Source: Kineosporiaceae bacterium
Lineage (GTDB): Bacteria > Actinomycetota > Actinomycetes > Actinomycetales > Angustibacteraceae
Direction: 5' to 3'
DNA length: 5,166 bases
Assembly: GCA_027345905.1 (NCBI GenBank)
Contig: DAIETC010000221.1
Span: 1-5,166 of the forward strand
The notes beneath the pieces were generated by a model. The model did not search any database and had not been told where the DNA came from. It saw only the letters and a program-made list of their open reading frames with translations. Shown piece after piece: positions 5,065 through 5,166 of this stretch (the first letter of the stretch is position 1; every line of letters begins with the position of its first letter). Made by a program: the position numbers and the translations under genes.

Positions 5065-5093
5065 ACCTGGGGATCGAGTAACACGGGTGTGAT

Positions 5094-5166
5094 TCAGCGC
5101 CACCGGGTGGCCATGGCGAAGCCGGCCATGATCACGGCGAAGCCGACCAGGATGTTCGCCTGACCC
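5094..5166 (-). CDS. crgA: Cell division protein CrgA, C-terminal end (partial)
   Basis: Only the last 23 codons are in the window; the 5' part lies beyond base 5166. The peptide reads as a second transmembrane helix, NILVGFAVIMAGFAMATRWR, ending with the ATRWR-stop terminus typical of CrgA. CrgA is a small two-helix actinobacterial protein that acts at the septum, interacting with FtsZ and FtsI in mycobacteria and coordinating division during Streptomyces sporulation. Its convergent position after a cyclophilin and rhomboid gene matches its usual neighbourhood. The identification is from a short stretch, but the terminus and context agree. Confidence 0.85.
   Translation of the reverse strand, partial: GQANILVGFAVIMAGFAMATRWR

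Noticed and set aside
5079..5092. Short palindrome around ACACGGGTGT near the crgA stop as a terminator
   Set aside because: The arms are only 4 bp and there is no T-run.
5112..5145. Repeated GGCGAAGCCG motif
   Set aside because: It lies within crgA and reflects repeated Gly-Phe-Ala codons in the membrane helix.
4228..5163. A 311-codon plus-strand frame over the rhomboid gene
   Set aside because: It is Arg/Pro/Ala-rich, has no domain, and is offset from a rhomboid frame that has all catalytic residues and a good ribosome site.
1..5166. CRISPR array, tRNA, rRNA or insertion sequence
   Set aside because: No regularly spaced repeats, no cloverleaf-like sequence, and no transposase or terminal inverted repeats were seen on either strand.

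Overview
The window is high-GC DNA from an actinobacterium. This rests on GC-biased codon use, many GTG starts, apparently leaderless genes, an actinobacterial cyclophilin, and the C-terminus of CrgA, a cell-division protein restricted to that phylum. The rhomboid gene between the cyclophilin and crgA suggests a Streptomyces- or Frankia-like lineage rather than Mycobacterium, but genus cannot be read from the sequence.

Left part, 1-1720, looks accessory. A minus-strand AAA ATPase gene runs off the left edge (its N-terminal 246 residues are visible, with clear Walker A and B motifs). An AT-rich patch with an imperfect inverted repeat lies just upstream of its GTG start. Positions 740-1050 hold no convincing intact gene, though a short C-terminal-like HTH/excisionase remnant may be present. 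A complete type II toxin-antitoxin pair follows: a Phd/YefM-type antitoxin and an overlapping RelE/ParE-type toxin. Immediately after it is a 33-codon scrap resembling the C-terminus of a PIN-domain (VapC-like) toxin. The region reads as a toxin-antitoxin hot spot with debris.

Middle part, 1721-2766, holds two divergent genes: a flavin-split-barrel (pyridoxamine 5'-phosphate oxidase family) protein on minus and a four-helix PsiE-family membrane protein on plus. Their candidate -10 elements overlap by two bases.

Right part, 2793-5166, is a conserved chromosomal block. It has a membrane-anchored, Pro-rich protein resembling DUF5324 (minus), divergent from a cytoplasmic cyclophilin (ppiA-like, plus). 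After a 24-nt gap comes a rhomboid protease with an N-terminal zinc-binding module, and then, convergently, the 3' end of crgA. In several actinobacteria ppiA and crgA lie close to the replication origin, and two DnaA-box-like 9-mers sit in the rhomboid-crgA gap. A 22-bp-period direct repeat spans the rhomboid stop codon.

I did not find a clearly new multi-gene system. The best candidates for follow-up are the ATPase with its palindromic upstream region beside the toxin-antitoxin cluster, the shared divergent promoter, and the conserved but uncharacterised membrane protein opposite ppiA.
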